This document shows, piece after piece, positions 1 to 12,163 of a stretch of DNA of 64,000 nucleotides (the first letter of the stretch is position 1; every line of letters begins with the position of its first letter). The stretch spans positions 23,257,274-23,321,273 of the forward strand of contig OY986970.1 in the NCBI GenBank assembly GCA_963920575.1, read 5' to 3'. This DNA is from Narthecium ossifragum. Lineage: Eukaryota > Streptophyta > Magnoliopsida > Dioscoreales > Nartheciaceae. The position numbers were made by a program, and so were the translations under genes. The notes under the pieces were generated by a model. The model saw only the letters and a list, made by a program, of their open reading frames with translations, had not been told where the DNA came from and ran no database searches.

Positions 1-938
1 AAAAAATTCGCATCAACAAGGGTGCTTCGAAAACTATTGCAATAACTATTTGCAGCAGTTGTTTGGTTATTAGCAACAGTTGATGATTACTGCAAATGGG
101 ATCTTTTTTTTAAGTGAGTATCATGTCTCTTCTGAGTGCGAACATCATCATGGAAGTGGAAAGAAAAGTTAGAACGTAGAAACTAACAAGACACGTGGAG
201 CCTGATGAGTCGCCCAGATTGATCGTGCAATAGTTAGATAAAGTGGCATAGCGGTTCATGAACGGTTTTATGACAGTTCCTAAAAGTCGCTTATAGCAAA
301 ATGGTAAATAATGGTGGTTGACATAGTTAGACTATTTTGATCATAACTTTCTCATACGATATTCAAATTGAACGATTCTTGAACTGTCGGAAAGGGAATT
401 CGAAAACCGACAACTTTTATTTTGGAATATGTATCAGATTCTGCTTCTATCATATACCGAATTGCAGTAGAAGAAAGAAGTGCTTGGCCGACGCAGTTTG
501 TGGAAGTTATAAGACATGTTATAAGGCAGTTCTAGAAGTTACAAAGCAGTTATGGTGGTTCCAAGACGATTATGATAATTCCCACATTGGTTATTTCAGA
601 AGTATTATAAAAGACATGAAAATGAAATAAGAACATCTCTCCAAATCAAGAGCAAAATCAGCTTTTATTTTTTCACCATCTTTATTACCAATGTAGTTTC
701 CTTCATGTACCTTTAAATTCTAGCAATGAAGCATTTTCTTTCCTTTAATTTTCTACAATGAAGCTTTCATTTTTTTGGAGTAGCTTTAGCATAGTTCATC
801 ATCCATTTCTCTCTTTCTATATCTACTTTTCATCCATTTTTTGTAGTTCGACACCTCCATTCGAACTCAGCCTGTCATAGTAAAGTGTTGGCATATTTCT
901 ATTCAAACACTACCAAAAAGTAAAAGAATAAATAAATG
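1..938. other. No gene seen; decayed LTR-like sequence
   Basis: I see no supportable gene. Bases about 130-625 read like the U3 part of an old gypsy LTR: a stretch of the form 'gatcataactttctcatacg' followed by a TATAAAAG-type box near 606. No partner LTR, primer-binding site or target duplication is visible, so this is a weak call. The open frame at 337-630 is rich in Cys, Phe and Tyr, matches nothing I know, and is probably chance. Confidence 0.35.
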
Positions 939-1812
939 GGTTAATTTTAAATGCATCCCTAAAAACCTTCGCATTTACATAATTATCTCTTAAATTCGAC
1001 TATTTACAAAATCATGCCCGCTGGTCTAAACAATTCACAAATTTATCCTTATGTCACCTTCCACCGAGTTCAACACGTAACATGACATGACTTAAATACC
1101 CTTACGGCATGTTTGGTTCGCACAAGGAATGGGAATGGGAATGGGAATGGGATTAGGAATGGGAATGGAATGAGATTGAGATTAGGAATGGTCTATTACC
1201 AAGGTGATTTTGTAATATCAGGATTGGGAATGGGAATGAAGTATTACCATGTTTGGTATACAAACAAAAGCCTGGGAATGGAATAGGAATGAAATACAGA
1301 TGACTAAAATACCCTCTTTTTTTAACATAGAGAGATCCGATTAAGGGTAGATTAGTAATTTAATTTTTTAACCATCATTAACCGCCATTCCGTCGGGAAT
1401 GGAATGAGACATTCCGGGGTATTAGATGGGATTGCTTCATTCCCAACTTGTCAGGAATGGAGCATTCCATTTCCAACTTTAATGTCTAACCAAACAACGG
1501 AATGGGATTTGGCCAAGGATTTGACCATTCCATTCCCGACGGTTATGTCCAACTAAACATGCCGTTAGAGTATTTTATTTACATTTAAACACTACTCTCG
1601 TTACTAACAAGGGCATAATAGCCTCTTCACCCATCGCCGTTAGTACAAAATGACGCTAGAGGGAGTATTCCTCCAATATCCGACGGAAGCTAACTCCATC
1701 GACGTTTTTGTGAATTGTTTAGGATAGTGAGGGACAATTTTATAAACAGTCGGATTTTAGAAATAATTTATCTAAATACGAAGGTTTTCGGGGATATATT
1801 TATAATTAACCT
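939..1812. mobile_element. Mutator-type non-autonomous inverted-repeat element (MITE-like)
   Basis: The two ends form a long imperfect inverted repeat of about 110 bp: 939-1047 against the reverse complement of 1702-1812. Both begin GGTTAATTWTAAAT and keep ACCTTCG and CTAAACAATTCACAAA in register. Removing the nested MITE at 1105-1564 leaves about 410 bp with no coding capacity, which fits a MITE derived from a Mutator-like element. I could not find a convincing flanking target duplication, so the exact termini are uncertain by a few bases. Confidence 0.6.
1105..1564. mobile_element. Tourist-like (PIF/Harbinger) MITE
   Basis: This 460-bp element has terminal inverted repeats starting CGGCATGTTTGGTT on the left and, as reverse complement on the right, CGGCATGTTTAGTT. 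It is flanked by the trinucleotide TTA on both sides (1102-1104 and 1565-1567), the PIF/Harbinger target signature. The interior is unusually rich in GGAATG units (1124-1290 and again near 1395-1545) and has no coding capacity. It lies inside the element at 939-1812 and so is younger than it. A truncated relative lies at about 17223-17325. Confidence 0.72.
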
Positions 1813-2598
1813 AAAACGAAAATTGTTTCATATGGATACCATTATGAGGTGGAACACGGCAACAAAGAGCTGAGCACAACTAGATCAGCATGGAGTACTG
1901 CTTTCACTTGTCTTTTAGATGGGGTTGGGTCCAAACCAAATAGAAGAGATGGCACTCACGGGGCACATGGCTTGTGCCCTGCACCGTCACTCTCTCCTTT
2001 ATGGTCATTCCAAAAGCTTTCCATATGAATACTTCGGCAACTCATGTGCCAAGGAAATCAACTTTGCTATCTCTGTAGCATATGATTAAGCACTGCTTTG
2101 GACAGCCTTTCCGAATGTACATACGCTTGTTGAAAGCATGTGATATGACTATATGTATGGATATATATTGCCCATCGGTTAAGGAATTTATTTTTTATTA
2201 CTCGTATTATAATAGTATTCTAATGTAATATCCAATGCGAGCTCCCAAACAACTCTTCTTAATTCTTTAAACATCCACAGTGCATCCAATTCCACCAAAC
2301 CTCTCGGTTTCATAATCCCAGTGGCGTATGTTCCCCTCCAACATGACAACCAATATCCTAAACAAGGAAATCTTATCATCCATATATTTAGGGGACCCAA
2401 ACCTCAAATCCAGGGAATTACACAATACACGTTGACATACATGATTCCCATGCAGCGAACTGCCTACTTTAAAAACGACACGCATGCTTATTGCTTAACT
2501 ACGATAACATATCATACGATGTGGATATTGATACAATTCCCCACCATTCATGGTGGGCTGCAGTTTCCAACAACGGTGTGAAAAGGTGCGCATACAGT
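1813..2598. other. Intergenic; no gene seen
   Basis: No open frame here has recognisable protein content, and I see no LTR, inverted repeat or RNA gene. The short frames on both strands between 2188 and 2581 overlap each other and look like chance. Confidence 0.5.
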
Positions 2599-4515
2599 CT
2601 TTTTTTTTTTTTTTTTTTTTTTTTTTGCTTAGTCAAGCCAAAGCTTGCTGGGAATTACATAAAACACTTGCCACGTACACTGCTACATTACACCAGGTAT
2701 ATGCTCGTCAGCAGCTTCCATACTAGCTCTACGAGCAAGATCATCAGCAATATCATTAGAGGTACGAGGGATATGCACAAATATAGCCCCCCCAGGTTCG
2801 CACTCAAACTCCATATTTTCCTAAGGATCGGTTGTAGCTCCACATTCGAGACCTCTCTTCCATTCAGGAAGTTGACTGCATTCCTTGAATCAGATTCCAC
2901 CCACCCTACCAACGCCTCTCCCCACAACTTGCTCCAACCCTTTCCAGATCACCATTAACTTAGCTTCGTCATTGCTTTTGGCCAGCACTTTCTGCATAAT
3001 CGTCCACTCTGGAGTCACATCACCCCTCCAACCGACCACTCCAATGCCAGCCTCTGTAGATCCATGTACCCAAGTGTCATCAGTTTGTATCACTGCGCAG
3101 CCGACCTCTCTTCTTTGATGAGCTACATAGCTAGGGTCACAGCTCCACCCCTTACCACGCCAAAATTTCTCTACTAACCTCCGAGTTCGCCATGTGATTG
3201 ACTCCGCTGGGACACCTTCACCTCGCCATATGGCTTCGTTTCTATCCTTTTACAGTAACCATAGTTCATACCCAGCTAGTGTCTTCGCCCATTTATTAGA
3301 TACATTGGCAGATGAGGATTCAGTAACCAACTGAAGAATACAATCAAGGTTCCGGCCTTGCAATGACCTCTCATACGATGGAAGAAGGAGGCTCCAGAAC
3401 CTGTTTGCATAAAGACAATCCCCTAGAATATGGCGGATCGATTCAACAATCCCACACTCTCTTGGGTACCATCGTTCCCGGATCACACTTCTTCTCCATA
3501 AGCAGTCACGCGACGGCACATTCCCATGGAGTAGTTTCCAAATGAAATGGCGTACCCTTGGCCCTGCTGGCAAACTCCAAACATTAGGCCACACAACTTG
3601 CAGAAAGATGACAGATTCCCCGCATTCCCTCATCACAAGCCATAGATAAAGGGATGCAACATCCAGCTTCCCTATTCTATTAAACACACACCTCGCTTGG
3701 TCTCGGTTTAGCCCCGTATCAATACGTATCTCCAAGACCTCCCTTGCTAACACTTCGTGGAATTCCTGGTCCACTAGATTCCTACACCAATAGCCATTAG
3801 CCATCATACCCCCCAAGCTAGAAACCTCCAGAATACCGCCAACTCTAACCATGGTGGGGCATTGTAACAATGGTCCCGCCCCCACCCACCATTCTCTCAA
3901 TTGGATCAATGGTGCTGCTAGGAGCCGGGGTAAATCTTAAGCATGTTTTGAGCTCCTCTGATGCGCGACAGATGAATTTCCAGAATATAGATGAAGGTCT
4001 GGATCAAGGGCGTGAAGGCATGAGCCCCCTCCATTCATACTTATCTCTAGTAACTGTCTCCCAAGCTGCGCTTTTCCCCTCCAAGAATCTCGCAGCCCTT
4101 CTCATATGTAGAGCCCTTTGCCACCGAACAAGGTTGCGGATGCCTAGCCCACCCAATTCAGTTGGCCTGCAAACCTCCTCCCACTGCACACGAGACATTG
4201 ATCCCGCTTCCCTCCAAAGGAACGCTCGGCATAATGTCTCCATCTTGCGCACCATAGATACTGGCACCAACGAAGACAGAATGGCATGCATAGGAATGGC
4301 CTGCATGACCGATCTCAGTAGAGTAACCCGCCTTGCCTCTGATAGCATCGCAGCCTTCCAGAAGGAGATCTTCAGGACTAACTTGTCAATAAGCTCCCCA
4401 AAGTCCGGTCCTCTAAGCCTCCTGCCACTGATCGGAGTACCTAGATACTTCCAATACTCCGGCTGCCTCTCCAATGCCAAGGATTCTACAAATGACCTGT
4501 CGCCTCTTAAGAGGT

Positions 4516-6060
4516 TGACACGCCTTGAAAAGTGTCGTAATTTTAACAAATACGCCAAAATTAGAAATTTATAATCTGAATCTCTAACTAACTACTTTGT
4601 GGGTAGATAGCAATGAGTCCAAGTCGAATCCACAGGGAAAAGAAGTGTTAAGTATAATTACCTTGTATAGCTCTAAATCAAAAGATTGATAAAGGAAATG
4701 ATTTTTTGGTTTAAATTATTCTTAACTAAGATTAAACTAATTTGAAATAATAATAAGATAAATGGCCAAGAGATTTCTAATCAATAATAAAGAACTAACT
4801 AGGTCTTCATAGGATAAGAGCAATTCAATTAAGCATTAATGGTTTTAACTAGTCGATAGGTGAATGGCTAGAACCCCTACCGCTCAACAAAGATTCATAA
4901 GAAGTCTTCATCGAAATGACCAACATCAACGAATGGATATTTGGTGAATAAATGAAAGTGGTTCTAGCACTTTGAGGTCGCCACATCAATAATAATAAGA
5001 AATGAATGATAGGTTAAGAATATAAGTCTCAATGGTTCTATCACAAAGGTAGTGGTTCTAGCACTCCTATAATCTTAATCTAGGGTTTAGGATTCATAAA
5101 CATAGATCAAACATGGTTCTAGCATGAAAGCATCATGAAATGATCCCAATCCTAGCCTCTAACATACACAAGGCCTAGACCTAGGGCACAATAGAACAAA
5201 GCATTCATCCACCATGTAAATCGACACAAAAAAGATATACCAATAAAAGATTAATCCATTATAAACCATCAAACAAATACATGCACTAATCCATAGCAAT
5301 CCCTAGATAGATTCTCTAATACATCATAGAAATCTCTAGGCTAGAGATTAGTTACTCATCTCAAGAAGAAGATCCGTTGATGAAGGTTGTCGCCACGCTT
5401 CACCCATGAATCTTCCCCCAAAGATCGAACCTAATTTGTGGAAAAGAAACTAAAAAAAACCCTAAGAGATGAGAAAAATTCGGCCATGGAAGGCTGCCAA
5501 AACGCCCCCAAAGAAGGCTATTTATAGCCTAAGACAAACCCTAACTTGGATTAGTCAGTTTCCTTTTATTTTTCCCGCAGCGCTAACCCAGATCGATCTT
5601 CTTTGGGATCAGATCGATCTTCTTCTCTCGAATGACTTTAGAAACTGGAATTTTCCCCACCAAGATCGATCTGGTTTAGCTCGGATCGATCTAGTTTTCC
5701 GAAACTGTTTATTCTGCACCTCTGTACTAAAAATAGCATATCTTCCTCTAGGAAACTTCAAATCACAAACCGTAAAAACTCCCAGAAAGTAGACTTTCAG
5801 AGCTTTCCAACCATATATAGCACATTATCTTGTTCTTCCTGAGCAGGTACATTTGTGATGTCAAAGATGGCCCATTTTTGCTTCTTTGACTTCCTTGACT
5901 TTGCAGGTTCTTTATTTGTTTGTTTTAGCACTAAACTTGATCTAATCTTAGTTGAGGGTCCTAATACCTGAAATGGGGAGAAGACAAACAAAATAGCATT
6001 GCTCGGACACTAACGAGACCCAGTTAAAATGGTGATTTGTGCACTTTTCACTTCTTATCA
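4516..6060 (-). mobile_element. Solo LTR, Tat/Athila-like gypsy, inside the LINE
   Basis: On the minus strand this 1,545-bp block starts TGATAAGAAGTGAAAAGTGC and ends GTGTCA. It is flanked by a perfect 5-bp duplication, GAGGT on the plus strand (4511-4515 and 6061-6065). It aligns with the LTRs at 24275-26037 and 32142-39366 (AAAGTGCACAAATCACC, GAGCAATGCTATTTTG, AATAAAGAACCTGC, ACACTTTTCAAG). No internal domain or second LTR is present, so it is a solo LTR left by LTR-LTR recombination. A TATAAATA box (minus strand) lies at 5526-5519. Confidence 0.85.
5591..5691. repeat. GATCGATC palindrome array in the solo LTR U3
   Basis: Four exact GATCGATC palindromes lie at 5591, 5612, 5664 and 5684. 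The flanks are of the form CAGATCGATCTT. On the element strand the array sits about 65 bp upstream of the TATAAATA box at 5526-5519. The same arrangement recurs in other LTRs of this window. Confidence 0.8.
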
Positions 6061-8744
6061 GAGGTACCATTGGTGAGATCCTCACGCTAGATTTTGCTGG
6101 ATTGATGCCAAGCCCGGAAATAGTCTTGAATCTAGCCAACAACAACTTGAGTTTCCGAGCCTCCATAGGATCTAGGTCCAAAGCAAATAGGCAGTCGTCC
6201 GCGTAGAGAAGGTGTGAGAATCTCCCTCCACCTCGTCTCGGTTGCATACCCCGTATGCCCACCCCCGGCCTTGAAATTAGTTTGGCTAGGACCTCCTGCA
6301 TCAACAAAAAAAAATAAGGTGAGAGTGGATCGCCCTGTCGCAACCCACGTTGTGGTCTCGCTCTGCCTGAGATCCTCCCATTCACTACAAAGACAAAGCT
6401 TGGCTAGGTCACGCACGTGATGACCCATGACACCCACAACGTGGGAAAACCCATGCAGCACATAACCTTCTTCAATGCCACCCACCGCACTCTGTCATAG
6501 GCAGAGCTGAGATCTATTTTGACAACCATGGCCGCTCTCGACAGTGGTGCGACCTCCTTGGAGTGTAGCAATTCTTGGGCTGCACATATGTTATCAAGTA
6601 TAGACCTACCCGCTATGAACGCCGATTGTTCATTCCCGACTACATCTCCTAGTACCTCTCTCAATCTTCGCAAAAGAATTGTAGAGACAATCTTACAACT
6701 TACATTGCATAAGCTAATCGGCCGGAAGTCTTTAATCACCCTAGGGTTCACGCACTTCAGAACAAAAGACACAAATGTTTCACACCATCCAGATGGAAGG
6801 GAGCAAGTTCTAAAGAATGCCAAAACTACAGCAGTAACCTCCACTCCAACAATAGACCAATTCTTCATGTAGAACTCGGCTGGCACTCCGTCTGGCCCTG
6901 GGCATTTAATCTTCCCAAGCATGAGAATAGCTTCCTTGACCTCCTCCTCAGAAACAAATCGGCATAGCAACTCCCTGTGCTCTCTCGACACCTGCGACAA
7001 CACAAGCAGATCGCCCTCTACATGGATCCCATTATCTGTCCAGAGCTCAGAAAAGTAACACGCGAACTCCATCCCCATCTCCTCATTTGAAGACACCATA
7101 GCACCATCCCCCACTACAAGCTCTTTCGCCTTTGATCGATGGGTTCTTGAGGAAACAAGCTTATGAAAGAAAGCTGAATTCCTATCCCCCGTGACTACCC
7201 AATATTTCCGTAGACGCTGCGCCACAGCCCTTTCTTGTAATGTAATAACAGCAGCATGTTGCTTTTCCAGAGACCGGAGCTCCCCTTCCTCCACCAACGT
7301 AAACCCTTGGTGTTCCTCCTTCAAGTACATCCTTAGAATTGCCTCCTCCAGAGGAGTCCGACGCCGGAATGGATCACAAAGCTCCCTAGTGTTCAACTCT
7401 TTAACTGCTATCTTAATCAATTTAATTCTGGTCGCCCAGTTGTACTGCAGAGATCCCTGTAGGTCCCTCACCCATGTCCTCCTCGCCAGAGCCTTGAATC
7501 GATCATCATCAAGCCAATGTTGTTGTAGATGAAACAGGCCAGCCCTCCCCCCCCCCCCCCCCCCCCCTGATGCTATTCCGCTCCCATAATCAAGACTAGT
7601 GGGCAGTGATTAGAACCCTGCCTACTAAGATATTTCACCTCCATCCTGCCAAGAGCCTCCCCCGCTAAGCTACTGCAGAGGACACGATTCTCTCCGAGAT
7701 ACGACGGCAATCAGGAAGTCCATTACACCAAGGGCTCGTTTGGCGCGCAAGATCCATGGTACCCGTGGAATGGTATCCGCATGTATCTGCTCCTGCATAT
7801 CCCACGTGTAGCGTCCGCGCGAATCGCGCGAACACAAGGATCCGCTCGGGATCCGCCGCGAGATCCAAACGCGTGGATCCCACAGATTCGCTGGATCTGG
7901 GGCGCGCCAAACATGCCCCAAATGAACGTGCTACCCAAGAACCCCACATCCACCATATCGTTGGCAGTGATGAAGTCCAAGAATTCCCTCGACTAAGAGG
8001 ACACAACAAAACGTCGCCCTCCCCGCTTCTCATAAGGCGCCACGATCGCATTAAAGTCCCCCCTGAGCACATGAGGTAACCCAATACCATTCACCCTACC
8101 CAACATCTCCAAAAGAGCCCTTCGTTCGCGCACAGAATGCGCTCCATAGACTCCAAAGAAGATAACCTGCAAACCATTATAAATCGTAACAAGCCCGTGG
8201 ATGGCCTAGGAGATGCCATACACAAAATCCACATGCCCCAAATTCCTCCTTCATACTACCAAGATTCCACCACTGCGCCCCTCAGCAAGGATGAGGGAGG
8301 TTCCCCAACGCCAGCACAGCCGCTGGCTAATAGTCAATAGGCCCTCCTCAACAACACAGACAACAATAATGAAGACTAGATCCGGCGCCAACTCTCTAAT
8401 TACACCCCCCACATATGTCAACCACTCTCTCTACCCCCACCCCCCCTGCAATTCCAGTCAATGGTCTTCAACATGGGTATCTTGAGGGTGGCCTTACTCT
8501 GAGACCTCCATTGACGCCACTATCATCTACACTTTGGGGGTGCCTCTGCTTTGTGGGAAGATGAGCCTTCCTCCATACCTCCCACGGGATCACCCTCCAT
8601 CACCCTTCTCAAGAGAACCAAGGAGGAATTGTGCCTAACTAAGGATTCACCTGAGCCTTCATGCATGGCATTCCACGTCTGCCCCATCCTACTACCATGC
8701 AGCACACCTCATGTTCCTGCTGTAGGGTCGGGACGCACCTCTGC

Positions 8745-11433
8745 TGTCACACCCCGACCCAGAAAAGGCGTGAGGAGAAACCTACACTATTCATCTCCAA
8801 TTGGCGCGATACAATGCGGAATTATAGAAGAACTTAAACAAATTATATTCCAAAGGTGAGACAGAAATTCAATTCATATACATCAAGTTGTACTATTCAA
8901 GATTTGATACAAAATTCTCCAAGGAAAGACATTATACAAATAATCCCAAAAGTCCTCAAATATGTACATAATTTACAAAATCTATCAAAAGTACAATAGT
9001 CGTCCTCCAGCAACCTCAAGCACCTCTGGATGTAGTCGCGTCTCCAAAAGCTAATCTCGCCGGCTCTACTGAAGAAGAATTGGTGCCTGCACCTGCAAAC
9101 GCAGCCCGGGTAGGAGTGAGCAATAAGCTCAGTAGGGTTCTACTTTACGGCACACTGAAAGGAGGAAAATAACAACAGTGTTGTCTCCCCGCTCAAGTCT
9201 AAGGAATGCCACGGGGTTCCACGACCCCTGCCGACTACCCCAAGGATCCTACTCTTCTCAACCGACCACGCTGGGATACATCAACCAAACACGCTGGGAG
9301 GAAAACAGAGAACAAGAACCAGTAGGATCACCCTTACCCAGCAGGAAGCCACTGCCTGGGGACCATGTCAGGGGCACCGACGACCTTCCTTAGCCCTTGG
9401 CCTTGGGATACCAACACGACCTCTAAACCTCAACCAATGATCAGAGTCAACTATTGCAAATCCTTAATCACAAGAGACCTGATCATACAATCACACCCTA
9501 AACCTGACTACCCAGCCACGGCCCTAAGGCTAGATCCGAGCTACCCAAGAGCCTTGGATCGGCGACCCAAACCATCGCCCGCCTAACCTCAAATGCCTCT
9601 AATGCAAACAAGATGCATGGAATGCTCAGGCACAGATAACAAGATATAAACATGCAACAAGATGTCATTAATCATACAGGGCTAGGCATAGCTTACAGCT
9701 AGCCAAAGGGTAAGCATAGCAAAGGCCTCAAATACAGATAAACTATGCTAACCAACAAAGATCTGAGCAAAGCATTATATACAGGTATATAATAGTCTTC
9801 AGTGCTCTCTTGCACCTGACAGACTAAGGTTCCACAGTTACCCCGTAGGTAACTGGCCACAGTTATACAATAGCCCTCGGCACTCGCCGATAACAGGCTA
9901 AGGTTCCACAATTCCTCATTAGCTAGCACTCATAGCTAGCTAATGGTTAGGCAATCAAATAAACATTTAACTACAATCCAACATGTATTAAATGCAATCA
10001 AAACCATAGATTTGCCCAAAACGGAAATTACTCGAATCGATCCTCAAACTCGATAGAAATCCTTTGAATACCCTCCAAAATCCACTTCTAAACTTCCCAA
10101 CATGTTTAAAGATCAATCACAATTGAAAGCCATTTGAGAAAAATTAGAAAACGCTGTTCAAGGGCCCACGGTCGATGCGACGGTCGATCCGACGGTCGAT
10201 CCGACGGTCGACCGTGAGGCCACGGTCGATGTCACAGTCGATGTCACAGTCGATGCGACGGTCGACTGTGAGACCAAGGCGAAGAAAACCAAAGGGGCGA
10301 CGGTCGATCCACTCATCGACCCTGGGAAGCCCAAAACCAAACAGCGCCTGACGGTCGATGCGACGGTCGACCGTCAGGTAAATGGCGAAAAGAGAAGATC
10401 CCGCTGTCGGTCCATGCATCGACCCTGGGAAGCTAAAATCCCGACAGAGCCCGACGGTCGATGCGACGGTCGATCCTACGGTCGACCGTGAGGCCACGGT
10501 CGATCCGACGGTCGATGCCACGGTCGATCCGACGGTCGACCGTCAGGCCCGAAAGATGCAAATCAATACTTGATGGTCGATGCACCGATCGACCGTCGAG
10601 CTTTAGGCACATTTCATCATAACAGTGCCGGAAATCCAATTTCTTGGATTTGAAGGATCAAATCAAGTTGGAACACAAAGAGATTTTGCAAGCAAGTGTA
10701 ATCCTTGATGGGGAATCCAATGGTATAAAGAAATCACATTTTTTGACGATTAAATCTCCAATTTAGGTCAAAACGGCCGAAAACCGATAAACGGCGACAA
10801 TACAAGATTCAGCCGATAAAATACGGAAATCGCAAGGTAGGAAAACTTCAAAGCATCTATAACACATGCACAACAAATTACACAACATTCTAATAAGTAC
10901 TCCTACAGCGAAAAGGCATTAAACCTATCCTAGGAGAACCCGATCTTAAGATCGAGATAAAAACACCTACCTGATGAGATAGGGCATCTCCTCCACGCAT
11001 TCTCCAACTCCGATCGCCGGAATTCGCTTCTCGAAAGCCGCGCCTTCGAGCCCTTGCTCAGCTGCAGGAGAGAGAGAAGAAGAGAGAACGCAGGAGAAGA
11101 AGAAAGAAAAAGAAAAGAAAGAGAGAGAAGGAAGGCTTAAATAGAAAGTTGGAATCCATCACAGCCATCTGATTCGATCTCTCCCGATTGAGCTCCGATC
11201 TTCCGATCGGACGCACCCTAAAGGTTCTAATCAAACACATACATCAATCAAAGGCCATGTGTGCAACGCGGGTCTGAAACAGACCACCAGAGAGCATATT
11301 TACCAAAATGCCATTGGGGTCAAAAACAGCGATGCGATCAACCGATCGCATCCCAAGGCCAACCGAGTCAAACCACAAACCCAGACCCTCGACCTAAAGC
11401 GGTCGGACCAGGTTGGAGGTACGGGTCCTCACA
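8745..11433 (-). mobile_element. Solo LTR (family A/B) inside the LINE
   Basis: On the minus strand the block begins TGTGAGGACCCG and ends GGGTCGGGGTGTGACA. It is bounded by the perfect duplication TCTGC (8740-8744 and 11434-11438). It is 2,689 bp and aligns with the plus-strand element at 33561-39016 along its length, for example the segments with GAGGAATTGTGGAACCTTAG and the terminal GTCGGG-TGTGACA. LINE ORF1 reading resumes on both sides, which supports a clean single insertion. The general form resembles large LTRs of chromovirus-type gypsy elements, but with no internal region I cannot assign the clade firmly. Confidence 0.85.
10165..10550. repeat. CGGTCGAT minisatellite within the LTR
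   Basis: Short units of the type CGGTCGATGCGA, CGGTCGATCCGA and CGGTCGACCGT are repeated in tandem in two blocks (10165-10300 and 10440-10550). Many are self-complementary. Equivalent but fewer units lie at about 34340-34650 in the related LTR. Short open frames here with repeats such as VDATVDPTVD are by-products. Confidence 0.8.
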
Positions 11434-11649
11434 TCTGCTACTTGGTCCGCGCAAGCTACCTTAGATTGCACCTATGTGGGTGGTGCAGCCACACCCTGGG
11501 ACACCAAATGGTCTAGTTCACCTGATGAATGAGGTCGAACCACCCCAATTCCAGATTCCCCTTGGCTAAATGGTCTAATCCTCTCAAAGCCAGGTGGCAA
11601 TGAGAGAGAACTTCACGATCCTTCCTCCATAGTGGGCTTACATAGGCTG

Positions 11650-12163
11650 TTCGAGAGTGCTCAACTACTACGATGATGGATAAGAAGACTTGAAGGTATT
11701 ATCGTATATTATGCACCATGACTTACGGGTATGTTTTATGTTTCCGCATTACAATTATTTTACATGGACATAGGGCATTGATCCAAGCCTATAAAGTAAT
11801 ATTATGCTAACAATTGGTATCAAGAGCGATGGTTTTGCCCTATCCGCTCATAGAAATTAAAATGCAATTATGGTTAAGTTTTGGATTTTAGAGTAAAGGT
11901 ATTTTCTAATTTTTGAAATCATATTACAATTTTCGGATTTAGTTAATTCTGAAATTAAGGATTAATTTTTTAGAGCTCATGGTTCTTCCTGTGATGTAAA
12001 AGTTTTTCCCTGGATTTTAATAGATTTTTTTCGGATTTTTTGGTTGGGTTTTCAGATTTTCTGAAATTCATCTATTGGGTTATCGGATTTATTGAGGTTT
12101 GCTAATTCCGAAAAATTAATTAAATAAGTTAAAAGCTTAGGGGAAGCCATGGTGGCGTCCAAC
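11650..12163 (+). mobile_element. Copia-type LTR end with primer-binding site (remnant)
   Basis: The sequence TGGTATCAAGAGC at 11815-11827 is one base longer than the initiator-Met-tRNA primer-binding site TGGTATCAGAGC used by most plant Copia elements. It directly follows an LTR-like end (about 11650-11812, ending GCTAACA). The next 340 bp are AT-rich leader without a gag reading. The element is cut off at 12164 by a gypsy LTR. Confidence 0.55.

Larger units (their letters stand above)
2690..8480 (-). pseudogene. LINE ORF2 (endonuclease, reverse transcriptase, RNase H), degenerate
   Basis: ORF2 of an L1-type LINE would nick target DNA and reverse-transcribe the element RNA. Pieces in order: the endonuclease start reads DWNCRGG near 8455 and GDFNAI near 8050. 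The RT palm runs from about 7471 to 6069 with CPGPDGVPAEF, FRPISLCN, KIDLSSAYDRV, GLRQGDPLSPY and the catalytic YADD. After the inserted LTR come the post-RT region (4558-4004), the zinc-knuckle-type segment (3909-3250), and RNase H with IQTDDTWVHGS and HIPRTSNDIADDLARRA near 2760. There are frame changes near 6400 and 7530-7660, a stop after the RNase H core, and the LTR insertion, so no active protein is possible. Confidence 0.82.
2600..11640 (-). mobile_element. L1-type LINE retrotransposon, broken by two solo LTRs
   Basis: A single minus-strand LINE can be followed through this block. Its 3' poly(A) tail is the 27-base T run at 2600-2626. From 5' to 3' it shows the tail of ORF1 (about 11640-11439 and then 8740-8520), an endonuclease, reverse transcriptase, the zinc-knuckle region that follows RT in plant L1 elements, and an RNase H domain ending near 2690. 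It was later split by solo LTRs at 8745-11433 and 4516-6060. The ORF1 reading continues across the first LTR, which proves the order of events. A 21-base C run lies at 7547-7567. I found no target duplication, and the 5' end is approximate. Confidence 0.8.

Noticed and set aside
337..630. 97-codon frame in the first kilobase
   Set aside because: Composition unlike a plant protein and lying in LTR-like sequence; no domain.
10165..10550. CRISPR-like array
   Set aside because: Units are contiguous minisatellite repeats without unique spacers, in a plant LTR.
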